64,000 bases of DNA from Microbulbifer agarilyticus (GCF_019800665.1 NZ_JAHVKO010000001.1:682001-746000), one strand, 5' to 3'. Shown: positions 28,324-41,583, counted from the first letter of the stretch. The notes: generated by a model from the letters alone, not told the origin. Numbers and translations: made by a program.

Positions 28324-29673
28324 TTAACGCTTTTCCGATTGTGGGTATCGCTGACGGGGGCTTTTTTGATTCAGCTCGCGCAGTTTTTGCAGCTTTTCCT
28401 CGATCTTGAGCTCCATCCCACGCGGAACCGGCTCGTAATAGCGGCGCCCGGCAATAGCTTCGGGGAAGTAGCTTTCCCCTGCCGCGAACCCGTCGGGCTC
28501 GTCGTGGGCATAGCGGTACTCCGCACCGTGGGCCATTTCCTTCGCAAGCTTGGTGGGCGCATTGCGCAGGTGGACCGGGACCTCATGGCTGGGTTCGCGG
28601 CGAATATCCGCCAGCACGCGCTTGTAGGCGCTGTAGACCGCATTGCTCTTGGCGGCGATGGCCAGGTAAACGATGGCCTGGGCGATTGCCAGCTCCCCTT
28701 CCGGGCTCCCCAGCCGCTCTTGTACATCCCATGCGTTGAGCGCAATTTCCAGCGCGCGCGGGTCGGCATTGCCGATATCTTCACTGGCCATGCGTACCGC
28801 GCGCCGCGCAACGTACAAGGGGTCACAGCCACCGTCGATCATGCGAGCGAACCAGTACAGTGCCGCATCCGGATCGGAGCCGCGCACCGACTTGTGCAGT
28901 GCGGAGATCTGGTCATAGAAGAAGTCCCCGCCCTTATCAAAGCGCCGCACGTCTGCGGTGAGCACCTCGGCAAGCACATCTTCGTCGATTACCTGTTTGC
29001 CGCCCTCTTCCCGCGAGAGATCGCAGGCAATCTCCAACAGGTTTAATGCACTGCGCGCATCACCATCGGCGCTCAGGGTGATCTTGTCGAGCACCTCATC
29101 TGTAATCGCAATATTGCGCTTTTGCAGCTCATCGTCTACTTCCAATGCGCGCCGCAGGAGACCAGAAAGCTCGCCCTGGCTGAGGCTGCGCAGCAGATAT
29201 ACCCGGCAGCGAGAAAGCAGTGCGTTGTTGAGTTCAAACGCGGGGTTTTCTGTGGTGGCACCAACAAATGTGACCGTGCCCTCTTCCACATAAGGCAGGA
29301 AAGCATCCTGTTGCGACTTGTTAAACCGGTGCACCTCATCCACAAACAGAATGGTGCCCCGACCACTTTGGGCTGCATGCTGCTCGGCCTCGGCTACCGC
29401 CTGACGGATTTCCTTAACCCCGGCCAATACGGCAGATAGCGTCGCGAAGCGCGCATCGCATTCCTGGGCAAGCAGACGCGCAAAGGTCGTTTTGCCCACG
29501 CCAGGAGGCCCCCACAGGACCATGGAGTGTAACTGGCCGCGCTCTACAGCCTCGCGCAAGGGTTTCCCCTGCCCCAATAAATGCGTCTGGCCCACATAGT
29601 GGGCCAGAGTGGTAGGCCGCATGCGTGCGGCCAGAGGCTGATGCCGGCGCGGTGACCGGAATAAGTCATTCAT
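28324..29673 (-). CDS. rarA: replication-associated recombination protein A (MgsA)
   Basis: A 449-residue AAA+ ATPase that acts at stalled replication forks. Walker A is [16 protein letters not shown], Walker [16 protein letters not shown], followed by the sensor region ([11 protein letters not shown]) and the C-terminal tetramerisation domain ([19 protein letters not shown]). Its start lies within a few bases of the lolA stop, indicating coupled expression. Confidence 0.95.
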   Translation of the reverse strand: MNDLFRSPRRHQPLAARMRPTTLAHYVGQTHLLGQGKPLREAVERGQLHSMVLWGPPGVGKTTFARLLAQECDARFATLSAVLAGVKEIRQAVAEAEQHAAQSGRGTILFVDEVHRFNKSQQDAFLPYVEEGTVTFVGATTENPAFELNNALLSRCRVYLLRSLSQGELSGLLRRALEVDDELQKRNIAITDEVLDKITLSADGDARSALNLLEIACDLSREEGGKQVIDEDVLAEVLTADVRRFDKGGDFFYDQISALHKSVRGSDPDAALYWFARMIDGGCDPLYVARRAVRMASEDIGNADPRALEIALNAWDVQERLGSPEGELAIAQAIVYLAIAAKSNAVYSAYKRVLADIRREPSHEVPVHLRNAPTKLAKEMAHGAEYRYAHDEPDGFAAGESYFPEAIAGRRYYEPVPRGMELKIEEKLQKLRELNQKSPRQRYPQSEKR

Positions 29674-30283
29674 CGCGGATAACGTCGGTGCCCTTTGGCG
29701 GCTTGAAGTTGAAGATACTTGAGGACAGTGAAGGATTGGCTTTCAAGCCATTGAATTTGATGTCGGTGGTCTGGCCCATGCCGTCGCGCACGGTCATTGC
29801 GGAGGGTAAGCCCTTCTTGTCAAAGCGAATCACCATGGATTTAAAGGGTGCGCCAGCACGCTTTGGCGTCAGGTAGTAAGCGCCCTTCTTATTTTGCACG
29901 TTGAAGGAACCGCGAATCTCTTCGACCTTGCCGCCGAGCAACAGTGCAGGAGTTTCCTTCATGCGCTTGTCCACTGGGCGAATCGTTACCTGCTCCAGAT
30001 CCGGGTCATACAGCCACAGCTTTTTGTTGTTGGTTACCAGCAGCTGTGGGAATGGCTCGCCCGTTTGCCAGCGCAGGCGCCCCGGGCGCTGCACCGAGAA
30101 ATTGCCACTGCTTTTTTGCAGTGTTTTGCCCTTCTGGTCCTTCAAAGTCTGACGAAAATTGCCAGAGATGGCGCCCAGAGGCTGCAGCAAGCGGCTCAAC
30201 TCATCACTCGCATCAGCGAATGAGGCGTTGCTACCAAAAGCAAAGCCCAGTGCAATCAGGAAGGTGCTCAGTGTACGTTTCAT
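29666..30283 (-). CDS. lolA: outer-membrane lipoprotein chaperone LolA
   Basis: The start at 30283 (AGGAG spaced 7 bases before it) gives a 205-residue precursor with signal peptide [17 protein letters not shown]. The mature part has the LolA outline: [32 protein letters not shown] and [12 protein letters not shown]. It carries lipoproteins through the periplasm from LolCDE to LolB. It lies between ftsK and rarA, as in Pseudomonas and E. coli. Confidence 0.95.
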   Translation of the reverse strand: MKRTLSTFLIALGFAFGSNASFADASDELSRLLQPLGAISGNFRQTLKDQKGKTLQKSSGNFSVQRPGRLRWQTGEPFPQLLVTNNKKLWLYDPDLEQVTIRPVDKRMKETPALLLGGKVEEIRGSFNVQNKKGAYYLTPKRAGAPFKSMVIRFDKKGLPSAMTVRDGMGQTTDIKFNGLKANPSLSSSIFNFKPPKGTDVIRDE

Positions 30284-30383
30284 AGATGGGCTCCTAAAGT
30301 CGATGCGTTCCAATTTGCGAATCTGTCCCTAAAGCCTAGTCTCTGGCACGTGAACCAGCCCTGAACCGGGAGCATAAACCCCG

Positions 30384-32708
30384 TTATGCGGGCGGTGGTG
30401 CCAGGACTTCGCGGTTGCCGTTGGCCTGCTGTGCCGATACGACACCGGCAGCTTCCATGGCCTCGATCATGCGCGCGGCGCGATTGTAGCCGATGCGCAG
30501 TTGTCGCTGTACCGAAGAAATGGAGGCCTTGCGGGACTTGGTCACGAATGCGACCGCTTCGTCGTAGAGCGCATCAGTCTCGGGGTCATCCTCGCCCCCT
30601 TCCGTTGCCATACCCGGTACCGGGATGCTGTTGTTGGAATCGTCGACGATACCGTCGATGTATTCGGGCTCACCGCGGCGGCACCAATCTGCCACAACTT
30701 GGTGCACTTCATGGTCATCAACAAAGGCCCCGTGCACCCTTATGGGCACCGCCGTACCCGGCGGAAGATATAGCATGTCACCATGTCCCAATAGCTGTTC
30801 AGCACCCCCTTGGTCCAAAATGGTGCGCGAGTCAACTTTGGATGACACCTGGAAGGCCATACGGGTGGGTACGTTGGCTTTGATCAGGCCGGTAATGACA
30901 TCTACGGACGGTCGCTGGGTAGCAAGCAACAGGTGAATACCCGCGGCACGGGCTTTCTGCGCAATCCGTGCGATCAGCTGTTCCACCTTCTTGCCGACAA
31001 TCATCATCATGTCGGCAAATTCGTCGATCACCACCACGATGGCTGGCAATGGCTTCAGGTGAGGCGCGGTCTGCTCGGCTTCGGGCACGCTGGACATAGG
31101 ATCGGGCTGCCAGATCGGGTCTACAAGCGGCTCACCACTGGCGATGGCCTCTTTCACCTTGCGGTTGAAGCCCGCCAGGTTGCGAACGCCCATGGCTGCC
31201 ATCAGCTTGTAACGGCGCTCCATTTCACCCACACACCAGCGCAAGCCGTTGGCGGCGTCATTCATGTCGGTGATTACCGGGGTCAGCAGGTGCGGAATCC
31301 CCTCGTATACCGAGAGTTCCAGCATCTTCGGGTCCACCAGAATGAGACGTACCTCGTCTGGAGTGGACTTATAGAGAAGACTGAGCAGCATCACGTTGAT
31401 GCCGACGGACTTACCGGAGCCGGTGGTACCGGCAACCAGCAAGTGCGGCATCTTGGCGAGGTCTGCGACCACCGGCTGGCCGGCAATATCGTGCCCGAGC
31501 GCGAGGGTAAGTGCGGAGCTGGACTTGTCGTACACCTCTGCTCCGAGCACCTCGGTAAGGCGTACCATCTGGCGATTTTCATTGGGGATCTCGATGCCCA
31601 CCACGGATTTGCCCGGGATCACTTCAACCACACGCACACTGATTACCGCCAGCGAACGCGCAAGGTCCTTGGCCAGGTTGGTGATACGGCTCACCTTTAC
31701 ACCCGGCGCAGGCTGAATTTCAAAGCGGGTGACCACTGGGCCAGGCAGGACCGATACCACCTCTGCGACCACACCAAAATCCTTAAGCTTCAGCTCAAGC
31801 AGCCGCGAAAGGGCTTCAAGGGCTTCACGGCTGAAGCCGGCCTTCTTATTGGTTTCCGCAGGATCCAGTAGCGAGAGCGCTGGCAAGGAGCCGGTAACAG
31901 GACCCTTAAACAGTTCACCCTGCTTCTCTTTGGCGGCGCGGGGGCTCTGTTTGGGGGGCGGTGCGACCGCCGCAATCTTGGGCGCCTGGCGCTTGGCAGA
32001 CCGTTGCTTTTCTTCCTCGACGGCCGCCTTGCGTACCACGATGGCTTCGCGCGCTACGCGCTGCTCTTCCCGCGCTTTACGCGCCCGTGCCAGTCGCGTG
32101 CCTATCCAGTTGATGGCGAACAGCACACTGCGGCCAATGTCTTCGAGCAATTGCAGCCAGGACATCCCTGTGAATACCGTCACGCCGATGGCAAACAGGG
32201 CAAGCAGCAAGATGGTTGCCCCCACGTAGCCAAGGCCGGTTTCCATAAATGAGGAGACCGCAGCGCCGATGATGCCGCCATTGGAAAACGGCATGGGTTG
32301 CTCGGCCTCGTTAAAGCACAGGGTCGATATGGCAGCACCCGCTACCAGCAGTACGATCAGGCCTGCGACACGCAGCGCAAAAAGTGGGCCGTGGAAACGG
32401 GCGTTCTTATCGCGCAGGATTCGATAGGCGCGCCAACTGATCAGTATGGGGAACAGGTAGGCCATCCAGCCCAGTAGGGACAGGCAGACATCCGCGAGCC
32501 AGGCACCGGTCGGGCCAATGGCGTTTTGGATATCACCGCCACTGCCGGTATGGGACCAACCGGGGTCCTGAGCGCTGTAGCTGAGCAGGCTGATCCCGAC
32601 CAGCAATGCGCCGGCAAGGAGTCCGATCAGGGCGCCCTCACGGACGATACGGGCGATAAGGGATTCAGGGATGGCTGCCCCGGAATCGGTTTCACTCTCA
32701 GCCTTCAA
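30384..32708 (-). CDS. ftsK: DNA translocase FtsK
   Basis: A 774-residue protein. The N-terminus has four to five membrane helices (about residues 20-190), then a short charged linker and the motor: Walker [14 protein letters not shown], Walker B region [13 protein letters not shown], and a C-terminal winged-helix gamma domain ([21 protein letters not shown]) that reads KOPS and contacts XerD. It links division to chromosome dimer resolution. The linker is short, as in SpoIIIE-like members. First gene of the leftward block. Confidence 0.97.
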   Translation of the reverse strand: MKAESETDSGAAIPESLIARIVREGALIGLLAGALLVGISLLSYSAQDPGWSHTGSGGDIQNAIGPTGAWLADVCLSLLGWMAYLFPILISWRAYRILRDKNARFHGPLFALRVAGLIVLLVAGAAISTLCFNEAEQPMPFSNGGIIGAAVSSFMETGLGYVGATILLLALFAIGVTVFTGMSWLQLLEDIGRSVLFAINWIGTRLARARKAREEQRVAREAIVVRKAAVEEEKQRSAKRQAPKIAAVAPPPKQSPRAAKEKQGELFKGPVTGSLPALSLLDPAETNKKAGFSREALEALSRLLELKLKDFGVVAEVVSVLPGPVVTRFEIQPAPGVKVSRITNLAKDLARSLAVISVRVVEVIPGKSVVGIEIPNENRQMVRLTEVLGAEVYDKSSSALTLALGHDIAGQPVVADLAKMPHLLVAGTTGSGKSVGINVMLLSLLYKSTPDEVRLILVDPKMLELSVYEGIPHLLTPVITDMNDAANGLRWCVGEMERRYKLMAAMGVRNLAGFNRKVKEAIASGEPLVDPIWQPDPMSSVPEAEQTAPHLKPLPAIVVVIDEFADMMMIVGKKVEQLIARIAQKARAAGIHLLLATQRPSVDVITGLIKANVPTRMAFQVSSKVDSRTILDQGGAEQLLGHGDMLYLPPGTAVPIRVHGAFVDDHEVHQVVADWCRRGEPEYIDGIVDDSNNSIPVPGMATEGGEDDPETDALYDEAVAFVTKSRKASISSVQRQLRIGYNRAARMIEAMEAAGVVSAQQANGNREVLAPPPA

Positions 32709-34232
<1,524 letters not shown>

Positions 34233-34262
34233 TGCCGCTGCCTGATTGCAGGCTGAGGGTAA

Positions 34263-34286
34263 AAGGCGGCTTAGGCCGCCTTTTTT
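34263..34286 (+). terminator. terminator of trxB
   Basis: GGCGGC-TTAG-GCCGCC stem with flanking A and T runs, ending in six T. It lies 30 bp after the trxB stop. Confidence 0.9.
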
Positions 34287-34336
34287 GTCCGTTGCAATCA
34301 GGCGCACCATCAATAGACACAGCAACAGCCGTAGTT

Positions 34337-35062
34337 ATGGATGACATCCTCACGCTACTTGACCCGGATCGGGTAGAGTTTCCAGACACGTCACATGCGC
34401 TGAGCGACCCCAATGGTTTGTTAGCGGTCGGTGGGGATTTGACCTCGGACTGGCTGCTGGCTGCCTACCGCAAGGGTATCTTTCCCTGGTTTTCTGATGA
34501 TCAGCCCATTCTCTGGTGGTCGCCCTCCCCGCGCTGCGTGGTGAGCCCGCAGTCGGTATCTTTCAGTCGCAGCCTGCGCAAGTTAATCCGCAAGCAACGC
34601 TTCACAGTGACCTTCGACCGGGCGTTCGAAGAGGTCATGCGGGGGTGCGCCGCGCCCAGAGCGGATGATATGGGCACGTGGATTACCGAAGATATGCACG
34701 ATGCCTATGTGGAGATGCACGAGCAGGGCCATGCACATTCGGTCGAAGTGTGGCTGGGCGATGAGTTGGTCGGCGGTCTCTATGGGCTGAGCATAGGACG
34801 GGTGTTCTTCGGCGAATCCATGTTCCATCGCGCAACGGACGCGTCCAAGGTGGCTTTTGCCCACCTGGTTCGCCAGCTTGCCCGCTGGGGCTGCGATCTC
34901 ATTGATTGCCAGGTCACCAACCCACACTTAAATAGCCTCGGCGCCCAGGAGGTCTCCCGCGAGGTCTTCGAGCAGCGTCTGGCTAGTGGTGTTTCGCAGC
35001 CGCCCTTCCCGGCTCCCTGGCCAGCGGCACCGGATGCCGACCTATTTAATGAGAACCCCTAA
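34337..35062 (+). CDS. aat: leucyl/phenylalanyl-tRNA--protein transferase
   Basis: A 241-residue protein; the ATG at 34337 gives MDDILTLLDPDRVEFPD. Signature segments are GLLAVGGDLTSDWLLAAYRKGIFPW, WWSPSPRCV, GLYGLSIGRVFFGESMF and LIDCQVTNPH (positions along the whole chain). It adds Leu or Phe from tRNA to N-terminal Arg or Lys, creating a primary N-degron read by ClpS. bpt follows in the same direction after a 195-bp gap, and clpS/clpA lie within 5 kb. Confidence 0.96.
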   Translation: MDDILTLLDPDRVEFPDTSHALSDPNGLLAVGGDLTSDWLLAAYRKGIFPWFSDDQPILWWSPSPRCVVSPQSVSFSRSLRKLIRKQRFTVTFDRAFEEVMRGCAAPRADDMGTWITEDMHDAYVEMHEQGHAHSVEVWLGDELVGGLYGLSIGRVFFGESMFHRATDASKVAFAHLVRQLARWGCDLIDCQVTNPHLNSLGAQEVSREVFEQRLASGVSQPPFPAPWPAAPDADLFNENP

Positions 35063-35257
35063 ATCGGGTATCAGTCATTAAGTTTGAGTTTTGTGCGACC
35101 GCAAATTACCCTGCCGTTTAGAAGAATTATGCTCGCCTGTACCTAAAGGCGAGCTCTGACTTCCCAGTTCAAACTCTCAAACCTTTTTCCCACAAGGAGC
35201 CTGCAGCCAGGTGATCAACGGTTTCCTTAGTAGTCTTATCCGTCGGGTGATTTACCG

Positions 35258-35977
35258 GTGAGCCAGTTCTCGCAGCTCGATTCCGTGCGCCTCCTTGCGA
35301 CGCTACCGCACCCCTGTGGCTACCTGGAGGATCGCGAGGCGACAACGGTGTTTGTGGACCCGCAGACACCGATTGATTCCCGACTGTATAGCCGACTGTC
35401 TGAGCTTGGTTTCCGCCGCAGTGGCAATTACCTGTATAGGCCTCAATGTGCAACGTGCCGTGCCTGTGTGCCCGCGCGCGTTCCAGTTGAGCTGTTTGTG
35501 CCCAACCGAAACCAGCGCCGCTGCTGGCGTAGAAACAAGGATCTCGACGTATTCCACCGTCAGGATATTGATACGGACGAGCAATACGAGATGTACGCGC
35601 GCTATATCGAAGCGCGCCATCGTGATGGTGAGATGTATCCACCTAGCCGCGAGCAGTTTCGCAGCTTTCTGAACAACGCCTGGGGCAGTACCCGCTACCT
35701 GGAATTCCGGGCCCGTGACCGGCTGGTGGCAACCGCAGTAACCGATGTGCTGAATGGTGGGGTTTCTGCCATTTACACCTTCTACGAGCCCGATGAAATC
35801 AAACGCAGCTTGGGAACCTATGCAATCCTGTACCAGATCGAGTGGACGCGGCGCCTGGGGTTGCCGAGCCTGTATCTGGGCTACTGGATACGCCAATGCG
35901 CCAAAATGGCCTACAAAAACCAGTTTCAGCCACTGGAGTATTTGACCGACGGCCGCTGGACACTCAAGTCTGATTAA
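35258..35977 (+). CDS. bpt: aspartate/glutamate leucyltransferase
   Basis: A 239-residue Ate1-related transferase with Cys64, Cys67 and Cys70 near the N-terminus (PQCATCRACVPARV) and the second domain with GYWIRQCAKMAYK. Bacterial Bpt moves Leu from Leu-tRNA to N-terminal Asp or Glu. GTG at 35258 is the likely start. Together with aat it supplies N-degrons to ClpS-ClpAP. Some databases name such proteins arginyltransferase (Ate); the bacterial length favours Bpt. Confidence 0.92.
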   Translation: MSQFSQLDSVRLLATLPHPCGYLEDREATTVFVDPQTPIDSRLYSRLSELGFRRSGNYLYRPQCATCRACVPARVPVELFVPNRNQRRCWRRNKDLDVFHRQDIDTDEQYEMYARYIEARHRDGEMYPPSREQFRSFLNNAWGSTRYLEFRARDRLVATAVTDVLNGGVSAIYTFYEPDEIKRSLGTYAILYQIEWTRRLGLPSLYLGYWIRQCAKMAYKNQFQPLEYLTDGRWTLKSD

Positions 35978-36195
35978 GGTCGCTTTCCCCCGCGTGCTGC
36001 CCCGTCACAGAGAGCTTGGCACCAATTCCCGGTTTTACTTGGCCTGCAGACACTTTTCGTGCAAAATGCACGCCCGTCGTACCGCCGGCTCCAGCTACAG
36101 TATCCATGACGGTTACACGAAAGTGCCTGTCGGAGTCTGGAATTTACATTACCTGGCGGAATAGCTAGTACAAATCAATCAAGGGTTGCTGCCGC

Positions 36196-36414
36196 ATGGC
36201 AAAAGACGATTACATTGAAATGGAAGGCGAGGTGATCGACACCCTGCCTAACACCACCTTCCGCGTGAAACTGGAAAACGGACATGTCGTGATCGCGCAC
36301 ATCTCCGGAAAAATGCGCAAAAACTACATTCGCATTCTGACTGGCGACAAGGTCAAGGTAGAGCTGACTCCTTATGACCTGAGTAAAGGCCGCATTACCT
36401 ACCGCGCCCGCTAA
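36196..36414 (+). CDS. infA: translation initiation factor IF-1
   Basis: A 72-residue OB-fold protein ([19 protein letters not shown]..., [18 protein letters not shown]) of exactly the usual length. It binds the ribosomal A site during initiation. It has a 218-bp upstream gap and a strong bidirectional terminator downstream. Confidence 0.98.
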   Translation: MAKDDYIEMEGEVIDTLPNTTFRVKLENGHVVIAHISGKMRKNYIRILTGDKVKVELTPYDLSKGRITYRAR

Positions 36415-36452
36415 TTGCTCGCCGGCAATATCGCCGGTATTGCACGCGCAAT

Positions 36453-36485
36453 AAAAAAGCCACCGCAAGCGGTGGCTTTTTGGTT
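36453..36485. terminator. bidirectional terminator between infA and clpA
   Basis: AAAAAAGCCACCGC-AA-GCGGTGGCTTTTTT. Runs of A before and T after let it stop both converging transcripts. Confidence 0.93.
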
Positions 36486-36498
36486 TCTGGGTCCGCGA

Positions 36499-38784
36499 TC
36501 AATGTAGCGCTGGCACAGCCGTATTGATTTTGAGTTGATCGTCCTCGACGGTGACTTCCACCTTACCGCCCTCTTCTGACAGATCCCCAAACAGAACAGC
36601 TTCCGCCAATGGCTTGCGCAGCTTCTCACGAATGAGTCGCGCCATTGGGCGTGCGCCCATCTTCTCGTCATAGCCGTTACGCGCAAGCCATTCGCGCGCT
36701 TCGTCATCCACTTCCAGGGTGACGCGCGACTCGTCGAGCTGAGCCTGCAATTCCACAACAAATTTGTCCACGACGGTTTTGACCACATCCACGTCGAGCG
36801 CACCAAACTGGATGATGCTGTCGAGGCGGTTGCGGAATTCTGGAGTGAACATCTTTTTGATTTCCTCCATGCCATCGGTGCTGTGATCCTGATTGGCAAA
36901 GCCGATTGAGCGACGGCTCATCAGCTCCGCCCCGGCGTTGGTGGTCATAATCAGGATGACATTGCGGAAATCGGCTTTGCGGCCGTTATTGTCGGTCAGC
37001 GTTCCGTGATCCATTACCTGCAGCAGCAGGTTAAACACTTCCGGGTGCGCCTTCTCAATCTCGTCGAGTAGGACCACGCTATGGGGGTGCTTGGTCACCG
37101 CGTCGGTCAACAGGCCGCCTTGGTCAAAACCCACATATCCGGGAGGTGCACCGATCAAGCGGGATACGGTGTGGCGCTCCATGTACTCGGACATGTCGAA
37201 GCGAATCAGCTCGATACCCATCACCTGGGCAAGCTGGCGGCACAGTTCCGTTTTACCGACACCCGTGGGGCCGGCAAACAGGAAAGAACCGATCGGTTTC
37301 TCTTCAGCCCCGAGGCCTGCGCGTGCCAGCTTGATCGAGGTGCTAAGGGCTTCGATGGCCAGATCCTGACCAAACACCACCATCTTCAGGTTCTCGTCGA
37401 GCTTGGCCAGCGCCGCTTTATCGGAAGCGGAGACGCTCTTCGCAGGTATGCGTGCCATTTTGGCAACGACATTTTCAATTTCGGTAACCGAGATCGTATC
37501 AGTACGCTGATCGGCAGGCAGTAATGCCTGGTAGGCGCCGGCCTCATCGATCACATCAATGGCCTTATCCGGCAGGAAGCGCTCGGTGATATGGCGGTTG
37601 GCAAGTTGTGCCGCCGCCTCAAGTGCCGAGTCGGTGAAGCGCACCTTGTGGTGATCCTCGAAGCATGACTTCAAGCCTTGCAGGATTTGCACAGTTTCTT
37701 CGACGGAAGGCTCGTGCACATCGATCTTCTGGAAGCGACGGGACAGCGCGCGGTCTTTTTCGAAGATACCGCGGTATTCGTTGAATGTGGTAGAGCCGAT
37801 ACACCGCAGCTGACCACTGGAAAGCAGCGGTTTCAGCAGGTTTGATGCATCCATGACGCCACCGGAGGCGGCGCCGGCACCAATAATGGTATGGATTTCG
37901 TCGATAAACAGTACCGCGTGATCGCGTTTCTTCAGTTCAGCCAGCAAGGCCTTAAAGCGCTTCTCAAAGTCCCCGCGGTATTTGGTACCCGCCAACAGCG
38001 AACCCAGGTCCAGCGAGTAAATGGTGCTTTCCTGCAGTGGCTCGGGCACTTCCCCATCAACGATGCGGCGGGCGAGGCCCTCGGCAATCGCGGTTTTACC
38101 GACACCCGATTCACCAACCAGTAGTGGATTGTTTTTACGGCGGCGAGCCAGCACTTGTGTCACGCGCTCTACTTCTGGAGCTCGCCCAACCAGTGGATCA
38201 ATGCGGCCGAGAATGGCTTCCTGGTTCAGGTTGGTGGCATAGCTCTCGAGTGGGTCCGAGCCACCCGGTTCGGCAGTGGTGCCAAGCTCTTCATCCACCT
38301 GTTCGGGGGATGGATCCGGATTGTTGTGCGTGCCGTTCCCACCGGAACTCACTCGGGAAATGCCATGGGTGATGTAATTCACTACATCGATACGGGCGAC
38401 ACTCTGCTGCTTCAGGTAATACACCGCCTGACTTTCCTGCTCACAGAAAATCGCGACAAGTACGTTAGCGCCGGTAACCTCTTTTTTGCCAGAGGATTGC
38501 ACGTGGAAAACCGCACGCTGCAACACGCGCTGAAAGCCGAGTGTGGGCTGGGTTTCCCGGTCGGTATCGTTCTCGGGAATGAGTGGCGTGGTGGAATCGA
38601 CAAACTCCAGCAGTTCGCGGCGCAGTGCACTGAGGTCTGCGCCACACGCATGCAGGACATCCGCCGCGGATTCATTGTCCAGCAGCGCCAGCAGCAGGTG
38701 CTCAACGGTCATAAACTCGTGGCGTTTCGCCCGTGCACCTTTGAACGCTAGATTGAGCGTTACCTCTAAATCCTTGCTGAGCAT
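36499..38784 (-). CDS. clpA: ClpA, ATPase subunit of the ClpAP protease
   Basis: A 761-residue Hsp100 unfoldase: N-domain (about residues 1-145) followed by two AAA+ modules with Walker A motifs [13 protein letters not shown] and [13 protein letters not shown], and Walker [13 protein letters not shown] in the second. It unfolds substrates delivered by ClpS and feeds ClpP (not in the window). The IGF/IGL-type ClpP-binding loop is plausible in the second module ([12 protein letters not shown]). It lies 131 bp downstream of clpS on the same strand. Confidence 0.97.
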   Translation of the reverse strand: MLSKDLEVTLNLAFKGARAKRHEFMTVEHLLLALLDNESAADVLHACGADLSALRRELLEFVDSTTPLIPENDTDRETQPTLGFQRVLQRAVFHVQSSGKKEVTGANVLVAIFCEQESQAVYYLKQQSVARIDVVNYITHGISRVSSGGNGTHNNPDPSPEQVDEELGTTAEPGGSDPLESYATNLNQEAILGRIDPLVGRAPEVERVTQVLARRRKNNPLLVGESGVGKTAIAEGLARRIVDGEVPEPLQESTIYSLDLGSLLAGTKYRGDFEKRFKALLAELKKRDHAVLFIDEIHTIIGAGAASGGVMDASNLLKPLLSSGQLRCIGSTTFNEYRGIFEKDRALSRRFQKIDVHEPSVEETVQILQGLKSCFEDHHKVRFTDSALEAAAQLANRHITERFLPDKAIDVIDEAGAYQALLPADQRTDTISVTEIENVVAKMARIPAKSVSASDKAALAKLDENLKMVVFGQDLAIEALSTSIKLARAGLGAEEKPIGSFLFAGPTGVGKTELCRQLAQVMGIELIRFDMSEYMERHTVSRLIGAPPGYVGFDQGGLLTDAVTKHPHSVVLLDEIEKAHPEVFNLLLQVMDHGTLTDNNGRKADFRNVILIMTTNAGAELMSRRSIGFANQDHSTDGMEEIKKMFTPEFRNRLDSIIQFGALDVDVVKTVVDKFVVELQAQLDESRVTLEVDDEAREWLARNGYDEKMGARPMARLIREKLRKPLAEAVLFGDLSEEGGKVEVTVEDDQLKINTAVPALH

Positions 38785-38915
38785 CTAAACCTCAAAACCT
38801 TACTGGCCAATGTCGTCCGGATTGTCACTGAGTACACCCGGCATTCCTAATGCGTTGCCGGCAAATCCGGCCGGAAAGTCATACCAAGCCTGAGCTTGGC
38901 GCCGATTGTGCTGGG

Positions 38916-39311
38916 TCAACCCTCCTCGCCGTGGTCATCGTCTTCGTCGGCTTCGATTTCACACAAAAGCGGATGTTCATTGTCGCGGGCAAACTGATTT
39001 ACCTGCGCGGCCTTTGTTTCCGCAATATCTCGAGTATAGACACCACAGATGGCTTTTCCCTTGGTGTGAACCTGCAACATCAATTGAGTGGCGCGCTCGC
39101 GGTTGACATAAAAAAACAACTCAAGTGCTTCTACGACAAATTCCATCGGGGTGTAGTCGTCATTGAGCATGACCACCTTGTACATTGGGGGCCGCTTTAG
39201 TCGCGGACGCGCCTCGGCCAGCGCGGTATCCCCCTGCCCCTCGTGAAAATGATAGTCGTCATCATCCGCACCTTGATCCGAGTGTAGTTTAATGATTTGC
39301 GAATTTCCCAT
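38916..39311 (-). CDS. clpS: ATP-dependent Clp protease adaptor ClpS
   Basis: A 131-residue product from ATG 39311 (an in-frame TTG four codons upstream is possible). The core has [20 protein letters not shown], with the conserved acidic NDD pocket binding N-terminal residues, and [18 protein letters not shown]. The acidic N-terminal extension ([10 protein letters not shown]) and the acidic C-terminus ([12 protein letters not shown]) are longer than in E. coli. It recognises N-degrons and hands them to ClpA, encoded next. Confidence 0.95.
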   Translation of the reverse strand: MGNSQIIKLHSDQGADDDDYHFHEGQGDTALAEARPRLKRPPMYKVVMLNDDYTPMEFVVEALELFFYVNRERATQLMLQVHTKGKAICGVYTRDIAETKAAQVNQFARDNEHPLLCEIEADEDDDHGEEG

Positions 39312-39323
39312 AGTGTCAGTCAA

Positions 39324-39658
39324 TCAATCTTGAAGAATCAGTTCACAGTCGTGACGCTGTTTTTACCTAATCGAAAAATAGTCAGAACGATTATTGGATG
39401 TCCAGTCATTTCGGCTAAGTCAGCAAACGAGCATTGTAACCCCAAACCCGCCGGGACACAGTGTCGCCGGGGATATTCGCTTGACAAGATCCGAGCGGTT
39501 GGCTACAAGAGGTAGTAACCGCGCCAAGTGGTTAATTAGGCACACGTACAATAGCGGATGCAATTGTGCTCACAAGCAAGCGCATGAAGCGCGATAACAA
39601 TAAAGACATCATGTTTAGGCGGCCAGCAGTCGCCCCGGCAATTTAGAGGGATTTCGCC
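39324..39658. promoter_or_regulatory. divergent clpS/cspD region with long cspD leader
   Basis: Perfect -35 TTGACA (39481-39486), 17-bp spacer and a -10-like TACAAG (39504-39509) form a plausible sigma-70 promoter for cspD, leaving a leader of about 145 bases. Long untranslated leaders are common in cold-shock genes. No coding sequence is seen in this 335-bp gap. Confidence 0.55.
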
Positions 39659-39946
39659 ATGCCTACCGGTACCGTTAAGTGGTTCAATAATGCCAAGGGA
39701 TATGGATTTATTCTTGCTGACGAAGGTGGAGAAGACCTGTTTGCACATTACTCGGCCATTCAAATGGAGGGTTACCGAACCCTGAAGGCCGGCCAGCAGG
39801 TACAGTTCGATATTATCCAGGGTGATAAGGGCTACCATGCGGCCAATATTAGTGCTGCAGATGCAACCCGCCCGGCTGAAGCCGCTGCGTCAGCGCCGCA
39901 AGCGCAGCCCGTTCGCGAGAAAGAAACGGAAGATATGCTGGACTAA
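39659..39946 (+). CDS. cspD: cold-shock-domain protein CspD
   Basis: A 95-residue protein whose first 65 residues form a cold-shock domain with RNP1 KGYGFI and RNP2 DLFAHYS, followed by an Ala/Glu-rich tail (about residues 66-95). CspD proteins bind single-stranded DNA and are linked to slow growth. Position beside clpS-clpA is conserved in gammaproteobacteria. Assignment to CspD rather than another Csp is from length and context. Confidence 0.92.
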   Translation: MPTGTVKWFNNAKGYGFILADEGGEDLFAHYSAIQMEGYRTLKAGQQVQFDIIQGDKGYHAANISAADATRPAEAAASAPQAQPVREKETEDMLD

Positions 39947-40123
39947 CCAGCCTGGTGTGCGGATCTGCGGTCTGTCGTGATCTGTAGCGTCCGCATGCCA
40001 TAGATGAGCCGGAGGTTCCGGTCCATTCTTTCTATTTGGAAGAGTGATCTCTTTGCCTGCCCGGATAGTGGTACTCGCGTTCCAGTCCTGCCACCGCCTC
40101 AGAACCTCCGCTGATATGAATTC

Positions 40124-40165
40124 AAAAAAAAGGCCCCGCACCTTTCGGTACGGGGCCTTTTTTTC
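40124..40165. terminator. bidirectional terminator between cspD and icd
   Basis: AAAAAAAGGCCCCG - loop - CGGGGCCTTTTTTT between the convergent cspD and icd genes; A and T runs allow use on both strands. Confidence 0.92.
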
Positions 40166-40174
40166 GAAGGTTTA

Positions 40175-41425
40175 TCAGGCCATGTGCTTGATAACTTCGT
40201 CTCCGAATTCGGAGCAGGACTTCAGCTCAGCGCCGTCCATCAGACGCTCGAAGTCATAGGTAACGGTCTTGGCTTCGATAGCGCCTTCCATACCTTTAAC
40301 AACCAGCTCGGCGGCTTCGTTCCAGCCCAGATGACGCAGCATCATCTCGGCGGACAGAATCAGGGAGCCCGGGTTTACCTTGTCCTGGCCAGCGTACTTC
40401 GGCGCGGTGCCGTGAGTCGCTTCGAACAGAGCAACGTCGTCGGACAGGTTCGCACCAGGAGCGATACCGATACCGCCAACCTGCGCGGCCAGTGCGTCGG
40501 ACAGGTAGTCGCCGTTCAGGTTCAGGGTGGCGATCACGTCGTACTCGGCCGGGCGCAGCAGAATCTGCTGCAGCATGGCGTCTGCGATCACGTCCTTAAC
40601 CACGATTTCCTTACCGGTGTTCGGGTTCTTGAAGCTGCACCATGGGCCACCGTCGATCGGCTGAGCGCCAAACTCTTCACGCGCAAGCTCGTAGCCCCAG
40701 TCAGCGAAGGCACCTTCGGTGAACTTCATGATGTTGCCTTTGTGCACCAGAGTCAGGGAGTCACGATCCTGATCGATGGTGTACTGCAGAGCTTTACGTA
40801 CCAGGCGCTTGGTGCCCTCTTCGGATACCGGCTTAACACCAATACCTACGTTCTGCGGGAAGCGGATTTTCTTAACACCCATCTCGTCCTGCAGGAACTT
40901 AACAACCTTGTTCGCTTCGTCGGTACCAGCTTTCCACTCGATACCCGCGTAGATGTCTTCAGAGTTTTCGCGGAAGATCACCATGTCTACCTTGTTCGGC
41001 TCTTTAACCGGAGAAGGTACACCGCTGAACCAGCGAACCGGGCGCTGACATACGTACAGGTCGAGTTCCTGACGCAGGGCAACGTTCAGGGAGCGGAAGC
41101 CGCCGCCTACTGGAGTGGTCAGCGGGCCTTTGATGCTTACAACGTAATCTTTGATTGCTTCCAGAGTCTCAGCCGGGAACCAGTCGCCGCTGTAGGTTTC
41201 TGCCGCTTTCTCACCGCAGAAGATTTCCATCCATGCGATGGACTTCTCGCCGCTGTAAGCGTTGCTTACCGCTGCGTCGATAACTTTGCGCATTACCGGG
41301 GTAATATCCACGCCGATGCCGTCACCTTCGATGAAAGGGATGATCGGGGTGTTTGGTACGTTCAGGGTACCGTCTGCATTGACTGTAACTTTTTCGCCGT
41401 TTGCCGGCACTTGGATATGACCCAT
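40175..41425 (-). CDS. icd: NADP-dependent isocitrate dehydrogenase
   Basis: A 416-residue E. coli-type enzyme from ATG 41425 ([10 protein letters not shown]); the frame extends upstream but without homology-like residues. The substrate segment [18 protein letters not shown] contains Ser112, the equivalent of the Ser that AceK phosphorylates in E. coli. It converts isocitrate to 2-oxoglutarate, competing with isocitrate lyase encoded 14 kb away. No aceK was found in the window. A TATAAT-type promoter is at 41575. Confidence 0.97.
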   Translation of the reverse strand: MGHIQVPANGEKVTVNADGTLNVPNTPIIPFIEGDGIGVDITPVMRKVIDAAVSNAYSGEKSIAWMEIFCGEKAAETYSGDWFPAETLEAIKDYVVSIKGPLTTPVGGGFRSLNVALRQELDLYVCQRPVRWFSGVPSPVKEPNKVDMVIFRENSEDIYAGIEWKAGTDEANKVVKFLQDEMGVKKIRFPQNVGIGVKPVSEEGTKRLVRKALQYTIDQDRDSLTLVHKGNIMKFTEGAFADWGYELAREEFGAQPIDGGPWCSFKNPNTGKEIVVKDVIADAMLQQILLRPAEYDVIATLNLNGDYLSDALAAQVGGIGIAPGANLSDDVALFEATHGTAPKYAGQDKVNPGSLILSAEMMLRHLGWNEAAELVVKGMEGAIEAKTVTYDFERLMDGAELKSCSEFGDEVIKHMA

Positions 41426-41574
41426 TATTAAGTTGACTCCAGTAACTCTTTGACTAAACGTCCGGCTATTTCGGGAAAAAAGGGGCAAACCTCGCCTAAA
41501 TTTCCATTGCCGGTCATGGTTGCCGCCCGGTGTTTGCTTCGTTGCACCTACCAAGCTGGCTAAAAATCGGCGCG

Positions 41575-41583
41575 ATTATACCA
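41575..41583 (-). promoter_or_regulatory. extended -10 promoter element of icd
   Basis: The minus strand reads TGGTATAAT, a consensus extended -10 box, about 150 bp before the icd start. The -35 is weak, as is usual with an extended -10. Predicted by eye. Confidence 0.5.

Noticed and set aside
40184..41431. 415-codon plus-strand open frame across icd
   Set aside because: Mirror of the icd gene caused by codon bias; icd is certain.
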